In this document: positions 51,471-59,483 of the stretch, piece by piece
Numbering within the stretch: the first letter of the stretch is position 1
Layout of the letters: every line of letters starts with the position of its first letter
Source of the DNA: DASYRM01 sp036004405
GTDB lineage: Bacteria > Acidobacteriota > Vicinamibacteria > Vicinamibacterales > UBA2999
Assembly (NCBI GenBank): GCA_036004405.1
Contig: DASYRM010000195.1
Coordinates: 34,528 to 98,527 of the forward strand
Direction of reading: 5' to 3'
Length of the DNA: 64,000 nucleotides
The notes under the pieces: generated by a model
Databases searched by the model: none
What the model was told of the DNA's origin: nothing
What the model saw: the letters and a program-made list of their open reading frames with translations, nothing else
Translations under genes and position numbers: made by a program

Positions 51471-51714
51471 CGTGCACGCCGACCAGCTCGCCCACACGGC
51501 GGGCGGCGGCGGCTCCCGCATCGGTCGCGGCCTTCACCGAGCCGACGTCGCCGCGGATGATCGCGGTGACCAGACCCGCATCGACCTTCTGCCAGCTCAC
51601 CAGCACCACGTTGGCCGTCTTCAGCATGGCGTCGGCGGCCTCGATCATGCCGATCAGGCCGCGCGTTTCGATCATGCCGAGGGCGTCGCCGAGGTGCGGT
51701 TTGTCGTTGGCCAC
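51421..51714 (-). CDS. Single-domain bacterial microcompartment shell protein
   Basis: A 97-residue BMC-H protein, the PduA/CcmK/EutM type. ALGMIETRGLIGMIEAADAMLKTANVVLV is the N-terminal signature, KVDAGLVTAIIRGDVGSVKAATDAGAAAA contains the pore loop (KVDAG in place of the KIGSG of PduA), and VHVIPRPADDLEKIFPIG is the C-terminal end. Such proteins form hexamers that tile a polyhedral shell. No BMC-P pentamer, no second shell gene and no signature core enzyme (aldehyde dehydrogenase, diol dehydratase, RuBisCO) is in the window; the nearest redox genes are thiO and the PLP decarboxylase. It is an orphan or satellite shell gene. Confidence 0.93.
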   Translation of the reverse strand: MANDKPHLGDALGMIETRGLIGMIEAADAMLKTANVVLVSWQKVDAGLVTAIIRGDVGSVKAATDAGAAAARRVGELVGVHVIPRPADDLEKIFPIG

Positions 51715-51800
51715 GTGGAGGCGGGCATTCTACCACCTGGCGAGGCTCCGCTTCGGACCGACGAGCATGTAGCTCCGCCTCGCCAGGGCAGTGTCTGATG

Positions 51801-51824
51801 GCCCGCCCTCCGGGCGGGCGCTAC
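51801..51824. repeat. GTAG-type half palindrome at the BstA-like gene end
   Basis: GCCCGCCC-TCC-GGGCGGGC followed by GCTAC. On the minus strand the GTAG holds the stop of the BstA-like gene, and the hairpin follows immediately: a natural terminator position before the BMC gene. Confidence 0.75.
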
Positions 51825-52363
51825 CAGTTCTGGCGGGCCCGCAGCGCCGTGATGTGGGCCACGTGATGGCGCGAGTGCCAGCCGTAGTTCTGCAGCAGCC
51901 AGTCGATCGTGAACGTCTTGCCGTGTTCGGGGTGCGTCCAGAGCCGGCCGTAGTCGTCGTCCTTCAGCGCCGCGTTGAGGCCGTCCCACCGGCGGTGCAC
52001 CCCGTCGATCAGCCCCAGCGACACCTCGATCGGCAGCTGCACGTCCGCAAGCGTGGCCCAGGCGTTCTCGTCGTACGGCTTGATCGTCGGGCCGTCCTCG
52101 GTGAGCGCGAGCTTCAAGCGGATCAGCGCGTTCATATGGCTGTCGGCCACGTGGTGCACGACCTGGCGGACGGTCCATCCGCCGGGGCGGTAGGGCGTGT
52201 CGAGCTGGCGATCGTCGAGGCCCGCGACAGCGGCGCGGAGCTTCTGCGGCAGTTCGGCGATGTCGGCGATGTTCGTCGTGCGTCGTGACGGATCGGGCGA
52301 GGCGTGCGGCCTGAAGCGCCCGACCGGGTAGCGGAGGTCGTCGGCGATGGTGGTGTCTGCCAT
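51821..52363 (-). CDS. DinB-fold protein, BstA/YfiT-like putative bacillithiol transferase
   Basis: A 180-residue four-helix DinB-type protein. The opening DDLRYPVGRFRPH is that of the YfiT/BstA group. The metal ligands are in VRQVVHHVADSHMNALIRLKLAL and QNYGWHSRHHVAHITALR (His triad at about 71, 163 and 167). PYRPGGWTVRQ is also shared. BstA enzymes attach bacillithiol to toxic electrophiles. bshA and bshB1 in the same window support the call. ATG 52363 is used because the upstream in-frame ATG adds an unrelated stretch. The TAG stop comes from a repeat. Confidence 0.78.
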   Translation of the reverse strand: MADTTIADDLRYPVGRFRPHASPDPSRRTTNIADIAELPQKLRAAVAGLDDRQLDTPYRPGGWTVRQVVHHVADSHMNALIRLKLALTEDGPTIKPYDENAWATLADVQLPIEVSLGLIDGVHRRWDGLNAALKDDDYGRLWTHPEHGKTFTIDWLLQNYGWHSRHHVAHITALRARQNW

Positions 52364-52419
52364 GGATTCTTCTACCTCAAAAGAGCACCGCGAACTCACA
52401 CAGTAAAATCATCGATTGC

Positions 52420-53382
52420 ATGCGTGTGGTGCTGGCCGACGAGCCGCTCATCGAGCGGGTGCTCGACGACACCTTTCCGGTCTGGCACGAGGGGCTCTCC
52501 CGCGAGGCCTACTCGAAGTGGAGCCGTGGACAGCTGCGCACGCCGTGGGGCCGCGAGCACCTGCAGCGCTTCGCACTGCTCGATGATGCCGGGACCCACG
52601 TGGCGTCGCTCAAGCGATACCGGCTCCCCGTGCGCGTGGATGGGCGCGACGGCTGGATGTGCGGCATCGGCGCCGTGCTGACCGTCCCGGAGCACCGCGG
52701 TGCGGGCCATGCCTCGCGTCTGGTGGAGCAGGTGCTCGACCAGTCGCGGCGGGAGGGCGCACTGCTCGCGGGGCTCTTCTCCGAAATCGGCGTCACCTTC
52801 TACGAGCGGCTCGGCTTTTCGCCGGTGGCGCTCGATGAAGTCACGGTGCGCGTGACACGACGCAAGGGTGCGGCGATGACGCTGGTGCGTTTCGGCGACG
52901 ACCGCGACCTGCCGGCCATTGCCGCCTTGCACGCCGTCCGATCCGCGGACGCACGCTTCGCGCTGCGACGCGATACGCCGCTGGTGCATTACGCGATCGC
53001 CAAGAAGCGTCTGTTCGCCGGCCTCAGCACACCCGGCACGCGGCAGCTCGAGTTCTTCGTGGCCGAAGAGGGCGTCAGTGCCGTCGCCTACGCGGTGCTC
53101 TCGCAGAATCAGTACGGGTGGACGCTCGAGGAGGCCGGCGATCGCGATCCGGCCGGCGCGCGGCTCGGCGCGATGTTCGAGGTACTGCTCGCGCGCGAGC
53201 CGTCGCTGGGCGATCCCATCATCCGCGCCTGGTGGCCGCGCGGATTCCCCGCGCCGCCGCAGCTCACGCTCTCGAACCGCACCGACCCGAAGGATGTCTT
53301 CATGGTGCGCCCGCTCGCGGACGGCATCGAGGTGCCGCCCGGCCCCGACGGCGTGTTCTGGTGGAGAAGCGACTACTTCTGA
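52420..53382 (+). CDS. GNAT-type N-acetyltransferase (two-domain, Eis-like layout)
   Basis: A 320-residue protein. The N-terminal GNAT domain has a clear acetyl-CoA loop, MCGIGAVLTVPEHRGAGHASRLVEQVLD (R-G-A-G-H-A at about residues 92-97), then GALLAGLFSEIGVTFYERLGFSPV. The second half (about 155-320) is another GNAT-like or sterol-carrier-like fold with VSAVAYAVLSQ and PEDP-like loops. Two-domain acetyltransferases of this size include Eis-type enzymes that modify amines or antibiotics. The substrate is unknown. It is divergent from the BstA-like gene with a 56-base spacer. Confidence 0.8.
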   Translation: MRVVLADEPLIERVLDDTFPVWHEGLSREAYSKWSRGQLRTPWGREHLQRFALLDDAGTHVASLKRYRLPVRVDGRDGWMCGIGAVLTVPEHRGAGHASRLVEQVLDQSRREGALLAGLFSEIGVTFYERLGFSPVALDEVTVRVTRRKGAAMTLVRFGDDRDLPAIAALHAVRSADARFALRRDTPLVHYAIAKKRLFAGLSTPGTRQLEFFVAEEGVSAVAYAVLSQNQYGWTLEEAGDRDPAGARLGAMFEVLLAREPSLGDPIIRAWWPRGFPAPPQLTLSNRTDPKDVFMVRPLADGIEVPPGPDGVFWWRSDYF

Positions 53383-53389
53383 CGCGTTC

Positions 53390-53418
53390 GCAGGCGGACC
53401 TGCGAGGTCCGCCTCTAC
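53390..53418. repeat. GTAG-type half palindrome between convergent genes
   Basis: GCA-GGCGGACCT-GCG-AGGTCCGCC-TCTAC. The minus-strand GTAG is the stop codon of the sugar dehydrogenase; the plus-strand end is GCAG. Same stem as the 11263 element. Confidence 0.8.
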
Positions 53419-54710
53419 GAGGGCGGCTCGATCTGCAGCACCGCGCCGAACGTCTCGTCGGTGAGTGCGTACAGATAGCCGTCCGGGCCCGGCTTGATCT
53501 CGCGAATGCGCTGCTTCAGGTCGGCGAGCATGATCTCGCGGCCAATCGGCAGCCCCTTGTCGTTGAACCACACCCGCTGGATGTGCTGGCCGGTGTTGTT
53601 GCGCATGCCGCCGACGAACGCGCTCCCCTTCCAGTTCGGAAACTTGTCGCCGTTGTAGATCGACAGCCCGGAGATCGCGATCGCCGGCACCCAGTAGACG
53701 ATCGGCTCTTCGTAGCCGGGCGCGGTGAAACCCTTGCCGACGATGGTGCCGTCGTAGTTGCGGCCCAGCGACACCTCGGGCCAGCCGTAGTTCTTCCCCT
53801 TCTCGATCACGTTCAGCTCGTCGCCGCCCTGCGGTCCTTCTTCCGTCTCCCACAGCCGGCCGTCGATCGGGCTGACGTAGAGACCGAGCGGGTTGCGGTG
53901 GCCGAGCGTCCAGATCTCGGGCTTGTAGCCGGCCCGGCCGACGAACGGGTTGTCCTTCGGTACGCCGCCGTCGGTCGTGATGCGCACGATCTTGCCGATG
54001 TGCGAGTTGGGATCCTGGGCTTTAACGCCGATGTTGCGATCGCCGAGCGAGACGAACAGGTTGCCGGCGGGATCCCACGCGAACCTGGTGCCGTAGCTGC
54101 CGGTCGCCGGTCCCAGCACGCCCGGGAGCTTCTCGGTGCCGGGAGCGCCGTGATACGCATCGGCCACCCAGATGTCCTTGCCCTCCGTGAGCGTCGAGCC
54201 CCCATCCCAGCGCGCGCGATAGACGGCCGTGGTGGCGTCGTTGCCGCCGCCGGGACCCGGCTTCGCGTAGGCGATATAGATGCGGCGGTTGGTGGTGAAC
54301 TGCGGGTCGAGCGTTACGTCGAGAGCGCCGCCAAGGCTCACCGCCAGCATCTGCGGCAACGGCCCGATCGGCGTCGGGTCCACCACGCCGTTGCGGATCA
54401 CGCGCAGGCGGCCGGGACGCTCGGTGACGAGCATGCTGCCGTCCGGCACGAACGCGATGCCCCACGGATGATCGAGCCCCTTGATGGCGGTGACGTGGAT
54501 GCGTCCGCGGCCCTGCACCAGATCCCAGGGGCCGGCGCCGAGCGTGTCGGTGGGCGCCGGTCCGCGTCCGCGCGCGGGCGGCGCCGCTGGTGCGGCCGCT
54601 CCGGCCGGCGCCTGCTGGGCCAGGGGAGTCGTGGTCGACGCGATTCCGGCAAACACGGCCACCGCTGCCAGCCACACGGCCGCCGACTTCGAACAGGACT
54701 GCGTGAACAT
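53415..54710 (-). CDS. PQQ-dependent sugar (glucose/sorbosone) dehydrogenase-like protein
   Basis: A 431-residue exported six-bladed propeller. The signal region SAAVWLAAVAVFAGIASTTTPLAQ is followed by a Pro/Ala spacer. The propeller starts at LDHPWGIAFVPDGSMLVTERPGRLRVI and goes on with SYGTRFAWDPAGNLFVSLGDR, GKIVRITTDGGVPKDNPFV, TLGHRNPLGLYVSPIDGRLWETEEGPQGGDELNVI (calcium/PQQ side) and REIKPGPDGYLYALTDE. It oxidises aldose sugars with PQQ and passes electrons on, perhaps to cytochromes. ATG 54710 gives the signal peptide. Its TAG stop lies in a palindromic repeat. Confidence 0.88.
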   Translation of the reverse strand: MFTQSCSKSAAVWLAAVAVFAGIASTTTPLAQQAPAGAAAPAAPPARGRGPAPTDTLGAGPWDLVQGRGRIHVTAIKGLDHPWGIAFVPDGSMLVTERPGRLRVIRNGVVDPTPIGPLPQMLAVSLGGALDVTLDPQFTTNRRIYIAYAKPGPGGGNDATTAVYRARWDGGSTLTEGKDIWVADAYHGAPGTEKLPGVLGPATGSYGTRFAWDPAGNLFVSLGDRNIGVKAQDPNSHIGKIVRITTDGGVPKDNPFVGRAGYKPEIWTLGHRNPLGLYVSPIDGRLWETEEGPQGGDELNVIEKGKNYGWPEVSLGRNYDGTIVGKGFTAPGYEEPIVYWVPAIAISGLSIYNGDKFPNWKGSAFVGGMRNNTGQHIQRVWFNDKGLPIGREIMLADLKQRIREIKPGPDGYLYALTDETFGAVLQIEPPS

Positions 54711-54741
54711 GACCCGGATTTTACGCGACGTTGCCAGGGGA

Positions 54742-56499
54742 CTAGCGCGCGAGCAGCTGCAGGCCGACCGTCTTCGTCTCGCCGTCGCGAACGGAGACGC
54801 GCGTGGCCGGTTCACGCAGCCGTTCGAGGAACTCGGGGTCCTGCCACTCGCCTTCTTCGAGAGAGTCCACCGCGGCCACGAGGTAGGTCGCGCCGCCCGG
54901 CAGCCCCCGCAGCGTGAAGCGGCCTTGCGCGTCGGTCCGGGCCATCCGCACGTAGCGGGTCGGGAAGGTCCAGAGCGCGGCGTCGTCGGCGAAGACGATG
55001 ACGCTCGAATCCTTCGCCTCCTGATTGCGCACCGTCACCGTGCCGTTCAGCTCGCTGACGCGATCGGTCAGCACGATGCGCGCGTTGGTGATCTGTTCGG
55101 TGCCGCGCAGCTCGAACGCGCCGTCGGTGACGTCGGCCGGTCCCACGACGATCGACTTCACCATCCACTGTGCCGGAACGTTCTCGACGCGCAGCGCCAC
55201 GGTGCCGGTGAGCGTGGACAGTTGAAAGCTGCCGGTGGCGCTCACACCCGAGGCGCTGAAGGCCTGGCCTGGTGCGTCGCGAACCTGCCGCGCCGAGACG
55301 CGCAGGCTCGACAGCGTGATCTGCGAGGTGCCCTCGGTGACCACGGTGCCGGCAATCGACGCCCCGCGCGTCAGGCTGATCGTCACGCCGGTGACGTCGC
55401 TGTCGCCGACAGCGACGGGCACCGAGCCGATCTCGAGCGCCGTGGCCTCCACAGCCCCGCCGCGGCCGCGGCCGCCGCGCCCGCCGGAGCGCGCATTGAG
55501 CAGGTAGGACCCGGGCGAGACGTTGACGATCGTGAAGCTGCCGTCGCTCTGGATCCCGCCGCCCAGAGTGGTGAAGGGACCCTCGCCGGAGTCGCCCGCG
55601 CTCACGAGCTGCACCATCCCGCCGCCGACGTCGCCGCCCTGGCTGACGACCGTTCCCGAGATGCGCACGAGCCGCACCGGCAGCAGCGAGAAGCCGATCG
55701 AGACCTCTTCGCCGGCGCCGACCGGAACCCGCTGCGCCTCGACGGCGTTGCCCGTGCCAGGGTAATAGGTGGGTGCGAAGCCCGCGGTGTCGCCCGACTG
55801 CTCGAGCGGGTTCGCGCGCAGGACGGCGCTGACGTAGTACTCGCCCGGCGCGAGGCCGTAGAGGCGGAAGGCGCCGGTGTCGTCGGTTTCGTCGGTGACG
55901 CCGACGTTGATCATCCGGCGCCGGCCTTCGATCATCTGGCGTCGCTGGACCATCACGCGCACGTTGGCCACCGGGTCGCCCAGATCGTCCTGCACGCGGC
56001 CGTTGATCACGCCGCCGCGGAGCAGCGAGAAGTTCGCATCCGCGCGCTGCCCGTCGGCCAGCTCGATCGGCGACGCCGTTTCGAACGGCCGGCGCTGTCC
56101 GTAGCGCTGGGTGACGAAACCCGGCTTGGACGCCGACACCGTCCAGCGCCCGGCGGGAAGATCACGAAGCTCGAAGCGCCCCTGGGCATCCGTGGACGTG
56201 ACGCGTGCGCCGGGCATCCCGCTCACGTTGGCCCTGACCTGCGCGCGCCGCACGGGCGCGCCCGCGTCGGAGGTGACCACGCCCCTGATGACCGACGTGC
56301 CGGCGGGAAGATCGAGCCGTCCTCCGCGGAAGAAGTCGCCGATGCCGATGCGCCCGCCGCGGCCCCCGCCGGCCTGACCTCCCTGCGCCCCTGCCGGGTT
56401 TGCGGCTCCGCCGCCCCGCTGGCCAAGCACGGGAATCGGGCTGGCAAACGCGACAGCGAAGAGCAGAAAGGCGGCGGCCGTACGAAACGCGGCGGTCAC
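54742..56499 (-). CDS. Exported protein with carboxypeptidase-regulatory-like repeats
   Basis: A 585-residue protein. The signal peptide MTAAFRTAAAFLLFAVAFASPIPVLGQ is followed by a Gly/Arg-rich segment (GGGAANPAGAQGG, GGGRGGRIG). Next come several Ig-like CarboxypepD_reg domains, recognisable by GVVTSDAGAPVRRAQVRAN, GRFELRDLPAGRWTVSASKPGF, GRVQDDLGDPVANVRV, GAFRLYGLAPGEYYVSA, and the last one QGRFTLRGLPGGATYLVAAVDSL. No protease or TonB barrel is attached. It is probably a surface or periplasmic scaffold protein. It lies directly upstream of the sugar dehydrogenase on the same strand (31-base gap). Confidence 0.8.
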   Translation of the reverse strand: MTAAFRTAAAFLLFAVAFASPIPVLGQRGGGAANPAGAQGGQAGGGRGGRIGIGDFFRGGRLDLPAGTSVIRGVVTSDAGAPVRRAQVRANVSGMPGARVTSTDAQGRFELRDLPAGRWTVSASKPGFVTQRYGQRRPFETASPIELADGQRADANFSLLRGGVINGRVQDDLGDPVANVRVMVQRRQMIEGRRRMINVGVTDETDDTGAFRLYGLAPGEYYVSAVLRANPLEQSGDTAGFAPTYYPGTGNAVEAQRVPVGAGEEVSIGFSLLPVRLVRISGTVVSQGGDVGGGMVQLVSAGDSGEGPFTTLGGGIQSDGSFTIVNVSPGSYLLNARSGGRGGRGRGGAVEATALEIGSVPVAVGDSDVTGVTISLTRGASIAGTVVTEGTSQITLSSLRVSARQVRDAPGQAFSASGVSATGSFQLSTLTGTVALRVENVPAQWMVKSIVVGPADVTDGAFELRGTEQITNARIVLTDRVSELNGTVTVRNQEAKDSSVIVFADDAALWTFPTRYVRMARTDAQGRFTLRGLPGGATYLVAAVDSLEEGEWQDPEFLERLREPATRVSVRDGETKTVGLQLLAR

Positions 56500-56614
56500 G
56501 ACGTGAGTATAGACGTGGCGGCTGGGCTGTCGGTTGTCGGTGCCGGCGGTCCAGGCGGAAGTTCCGCCGCAGCCGCCGGCCGGGTAGAATCCCGCCCACC
56601 AATCAGGAGGCCAT

Positions 56615-57034
56615 GTGATTCCAGAGCGTTACGCCCCGTACACCTACGCGCTGTTCCGCATCGTGTTCGGCTTGCTGTTCTTCTTCTACGGGCTGCAAAA
56701 GACGATGGGCTGGTTCGGCGGGCAGGCCCAGCCGATCATGTCGTGGCCCCAGGGCCCCGCCGGCGTCATCGAGACGGTGGGCGGATTCCTGATCATGATC
56801 GGGCTGTTCACGCGCCCGGTGGCGTTCCTGGCGAGCGGCGAAATGGCCGTTGCTTTCTGGATGATCCATGTAGGGGTGATCGCGGCGGGCAAGCAGCTCG
56901 GCTTCCCGCTCAATCTCGTCCCGCACATGCAGGGTGGCATCGACGCGGTCGCGTTCTGCTTCGCGTTCATCTATATCGCGTCACGGGGCGCCGGGATCTG
57001 GAGCGCGGACGCGGCGATGGGGAAGAAGGTATGA
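56615..57034 (+). CDS. DoxX-family membrane protein
   Basis: A 139-residue four-helix membrane protein starting at GTG, with an AGGAGG 5 bases before it. Helices: YALFRIVFGLLFFFYGLQKTMGWFGG (the DoxX signature), GVIETVGGFLIMIGLFTRPVAFLASGEMAVAFWMIHV, and AVAFCFAFIYIASRGAG near the end. DoxX proteins take part in thiol or quinone redox balance in several bacteria, though roles differ. It is coupled to the following YVTN propeller gene through an ATGA overlap. Confidence 0.88.
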   Translation: MIPERYAPYTYALFRIVFGLLFFFYGLQKTMGWFGGQAQPIMSWPQGPAGVIETVGGFLIMIGLFTRPVAFLASGEMAVAFWMIHVGVIAAGKQLGFPLNLVPHMQGGIDAVAFCFAFIYIASRGAGIWSADAAMGKKV

Positions 57035-58038
57035 AGCTCGCAGCGACGTTCGCCATTGCGCTTGCGTTGGTTGTGACCGCGTCGGCGCAGGTGCGGATCG
57101 TTCAGACGAACTCCGGGAACACCAACAACATTCATCTGATCGATCCGGCCACCAACCGTATCGCCGGCGAAGTGGTCAACGTGCCGATCAACCACGGCGC
57201 GGCGGCGTCGCCCGATGGGCGCTGGCTGTACTTCAGCAGCGAGGCCGAGCAGACGCTGCACGTCGTGGACGCGAAGACGCTGCAGACCACGAAGAAGATT
57301 CCGCTCTCGGGCCGGCCCAACAACATCTCGATCGGGCGCGACGGGCGGCGCGTCTACGTGGGCATCGTGTCGGCGCCGGGGGCGGTGGACGTCATCGACA
57401 CGGCGTCGCTCGAGAAGGTGAAATCTATTGCCACCAAGGGCGGCATCCACAACACGTACGTGACGCCGGACGGCAGGTTCGTGCTCGCCGGGTCGATTGC
57501 CGGCCGTGTCATGACCGTGATCGACGCCGCAACCGAGGAACCGACGTGGACGCTCTTCAACGAGGGCGTGCGTCCGATCGCCGTCGAGGTCAACCCGGAC
57601 CGTTCGACGAAGCGGCTCTTCGTCCAGCTGTCGGACTTCCACGGGTTCGCCATTGTGGACTTCGCCGCCCGCAAGGAAGTGGGCCGCGTGACGCTGCCCA
57701 ACGACATCCCGCCCGAGAAGGTGGACAAGGGCCCGTTCAACGCGTCGCCCTCGCACGGCATCGGCGTGGCGCCGGACGGCAGGACGCTGTGGGTGACCAG
57801 CCGCCCCAACGCGCGCGTGTACGTGTACTCGCTCCCCGACCTGACGCTACTCGGCCACGAAGACCTGGGCGGCCGCCCCGACTGGGTCACCTTCACGCCC
57901 GACAGCAAGACCGTTTACATTGCCACCGAGAACACCGATTCGGTGATTGCCGTCGACGTGGCGTCGCGCAAGAAGGTCGCGGCGATCGCCGTCGGCGACG
58001 CGCCGAAGCGGAACATCACGCTGGTGATGAAGCCGTGA
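57031..58038 (+). CDS. Exported YVTN-type beta-propeller protein
   Basis: A 335-residue secreted propeller. Signal peptide MKLAATFAIALALVVTASAQ. Blades show the YVTN-like pattern: NNIHLIDPATNRIAGEVVNV, AAASPDGRWLYFSSEAEQTLHVVDAKTLQTTKKI, PNNISIGRDGRRVYVGIVSAPGAVDVIDTASL, and the last ones PDWVTFTPDSKTVYIATENTDSVIAVDVASRKKVAAI. Such proteins bind partners or cofactors in the periplasm. The start overlaps the DoxX stop. The convergent neighbour is a c-type cytochrome, 1 base away. Confidence 0.85.
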   Translation: MKLAATFAIALALVVTASAQVRIVQTNSGNTNNIHLIDPATNRIAGEVVNVPINHGAAASPDGRWLYFSSEAEQTLHVVDAKTLQTTKKIPLSGRPNNISIGRDGRRVYVGIVSAPGAVDVIDTASLEKVKSIATKGGIHNTYVTPDGRFVLAGSIAGRVMTVIDAATEEPTWTLFNEGVRPIAVEVNPDRSTKRLFVQLSDFHGFAIVDFAARKEVGRVTLPNDIPPEKVDKGPFNASPSHGIGVAPDGRTLWVTSRPNARVYVYSLPDLTLLGHEDLGGRPDWVTFTPDSKTVYIATENTDSVIAVDVASRKKVAAIAVGDAPKRNITLVMKP

Positions 58039-58039
58039 G

Positions 58040-58363
58040 CTACGGCTTCTTCCCCAGCGCCGCGAACAAGTAGTCGGCGAGCGGCTCCACCTCCGCCTCG
58101 TCCAGCGTTGCGCCGTACTCCCGCATCGTCACCACGATGTCTGTCCACTGCGCACGCGTGTAGTAGCCCTTGAACTTCGTGACCTCGTCGAGGTCGTGGC
58201 ACATCGTGCACGCGCGCAGCAACACTTTCTTTCCGGGACCGTCGGGAAGCTCGTCGCCGGGCGCGGCGGCGCGTGGCGCCGGGGAAGACCACGCGATGGC
58301 GGCCGCCAGCGCCGCGCCGGCCGCGACCAGCGCGCGGCGTTCCCGCGGGAACCGGGCGTTCAC
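58040..58363 (-). CDS. Small mono-haem cytochrome c-type protein
   Basis: A 107-residue exported protein from GTG 58363. The signal region RRALVAAGAALAAAIAWS is followed by one haem motif, LLRACTMCHDLDEVTKFKGYY (CxxCH). ADYLFAALGKKP forms the C-terminal helix. A Met in VVTMREYGATLDEAEVEPLADYLF could be the sixth haem ligand. GTG overlaps the stop of the upstream oxidoreductase gene as GTGA, so the two are translationally coupled and may exchange electrons in the periplasm. Confidence 0.88.
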   Translation of the reverse strand: MNARFPRERRALVAAGAALAAAIAWSSPAPRAAAPGDELPDGPGKKVLLRACTMCHDLDEVTKFKGYYTRAQWTDIVVTMREYGATLDEAEVEPLADYLFAALGKKP

Positions 58364-59454
58364 AGCTTGATGACGATCTTGCCGAGGTAGCTGCCGTTGT
58401 CCATCAGGTCGAACGCCTGCGGCGCCTCTTCGAACGGGAACACCTTGTCGATGAGCGGCCGGATCTTGTGCTCGACCATGAAGCGGTTCATCGCCTCGAA
58501 GTCCGCGCGCGACCCGACGTAGATGCCCGTCACCCGCGCGCCCATGCCGAGCAGGCGCCCTGCCGGTACGTCGCTCGCAAACCCCGACAGGCCGCCGATG
58601 AGCGCGATGTGCCCGTCGTAGGCCAGCGCCTCGAGCGCCCGCGGCAGCGTGTCGCGTCCCCCCACCTCGAGCACGTGATCGACGCCGACGTCGCCGGTGA
58701 TCTTGCGCACTTCCTTCTGCCAATCAGGATTGGTCCGGTAGTTGACGGTCCCGAAAGCGCCCATCGTCTTGACCTTGGCGATCTTGTCGTCGCTCGAGCT
58801 CGTGATGATGGGCCGCGCGCCGGCGGCCGCCGCAAACTGCAGCCCGAAGGTGGACACGCCGCCGGTGCCCTCGAGCAGGACGAACTCGCCTTTCTTCAAC
58901 CGGCCCTCGACGAACAGCGCGCGATAGGCCGTGACGCCGGTGCAGGGCAGCGTGGCCGCTTCTTCGAAACTGAGATAGTCGGGAATCTTCACGAAGCCGT
59001 TCTCGTCGCCTGCCACGAACTCCGAGAGCACGCCGTCCATGCCCGCGCCGCCGCGCGCCGAGGCCAGCGTGTCGGCGGTGCGGTGCCCGTCGATCCACCG
59101 GGCGAAGAAGATGCCGGCCACACGATCGCCGACGTGGAACCGCGTGGCGCCGCTGCCCACCGCCACCACTTCGCCGGCGCCGTCAGAGAGCGGGACCTTG
59201 CCGGCCATGGCGCCGCCGCCGCTGCCGCCGTACTGGGCCCGGGTCACGAGCAGGTCCCGCTGGTTCAGCGACACGGCGCGCACCCGCACGAGCACCTGCT
59301 TCGGCCCCGGGGTCGGCCGCGCCACCGTCTTCATCTCCAGCTTGTAGGCCTTGCCGTCCGGCACGAGCTGAAACTGGCGCCCGGTCTGCTGCGCGTGTGT
59401 CGTGGCGAGGCCAAGGAGAAGGGCGCAGGCGACCGCGGCAAGGCGTGAAGTCAT
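58360..59454 (-). CDS. Zinc-type/quinone-oxidoreductase-like MDR protein with a signal peptide
   Basis: A 364-residue medium-chain dehydrogenase/reductase-like protein. VLVRVRAVSLNQRDLLVTR and LSDGAGEVVAVGSGATRFHVGDRV are the catalytic-domain motifs, and GEFVLLEGTGGVSTFGLQFAAAAGARPIITSSSDDK is the nucleotide-binding loop. KIRPLIDKVFPFEEAPQAFDLMDNGSYLGKIVIKL closes it. Unusually it begins with a good signal peptide (MTSRLAAVACALLLGLATTHAQ), which would place it in the periplasm, where NADPH is not expected. ATG 59454 is used; the longer frame upstream is antisense. It is coupled to a cytochrome c gene. Confidence 0.82.
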   Translation of the reverse strand: MTSRLAAVACALLLGLATTHAQQTGRQFQLVPDGKAYKLEMKTVARPTPGPKQVLVRVRAVSLNQRDLLVTRAQYGGSGGGAMAGKVPLSDGAGEVVAVGSGATRFHVGDRVAGIFFARWIDGHRTADTLASARGGAGMDGVLSEFVAGDENGFVKIPDYLSFEEAATLPCTGVTAYRALFVEGRLKKGEFVLLEGTGGVSTFGLQFAAAAGARPIITSSSDDKIAKVKTMGAFGTVNYRTNPDWQKEVRKITGDVGVDHVLEVGGRDTLPRALEALAYDGHIALIGGLSGFASDVPAGRLLGMGARVTGIYVGSRADFEAMNRFMVEHKIRPLIDKVFPFEEAPQAFDLMDNGSYLGKIVIKL

Positions 59455-59483
59455 GGGCGCATTGTAAACGGGCGCGTACTCGA

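Noticed and set aside
54481..58038. A single open frame of 1185 codons
   Set aside because: Only the last 335 codons (YVTN propeller from 57031) have protein character. The rest is antisense to the CarboxypepD-like gene and only open because of the GC-rich sequence.
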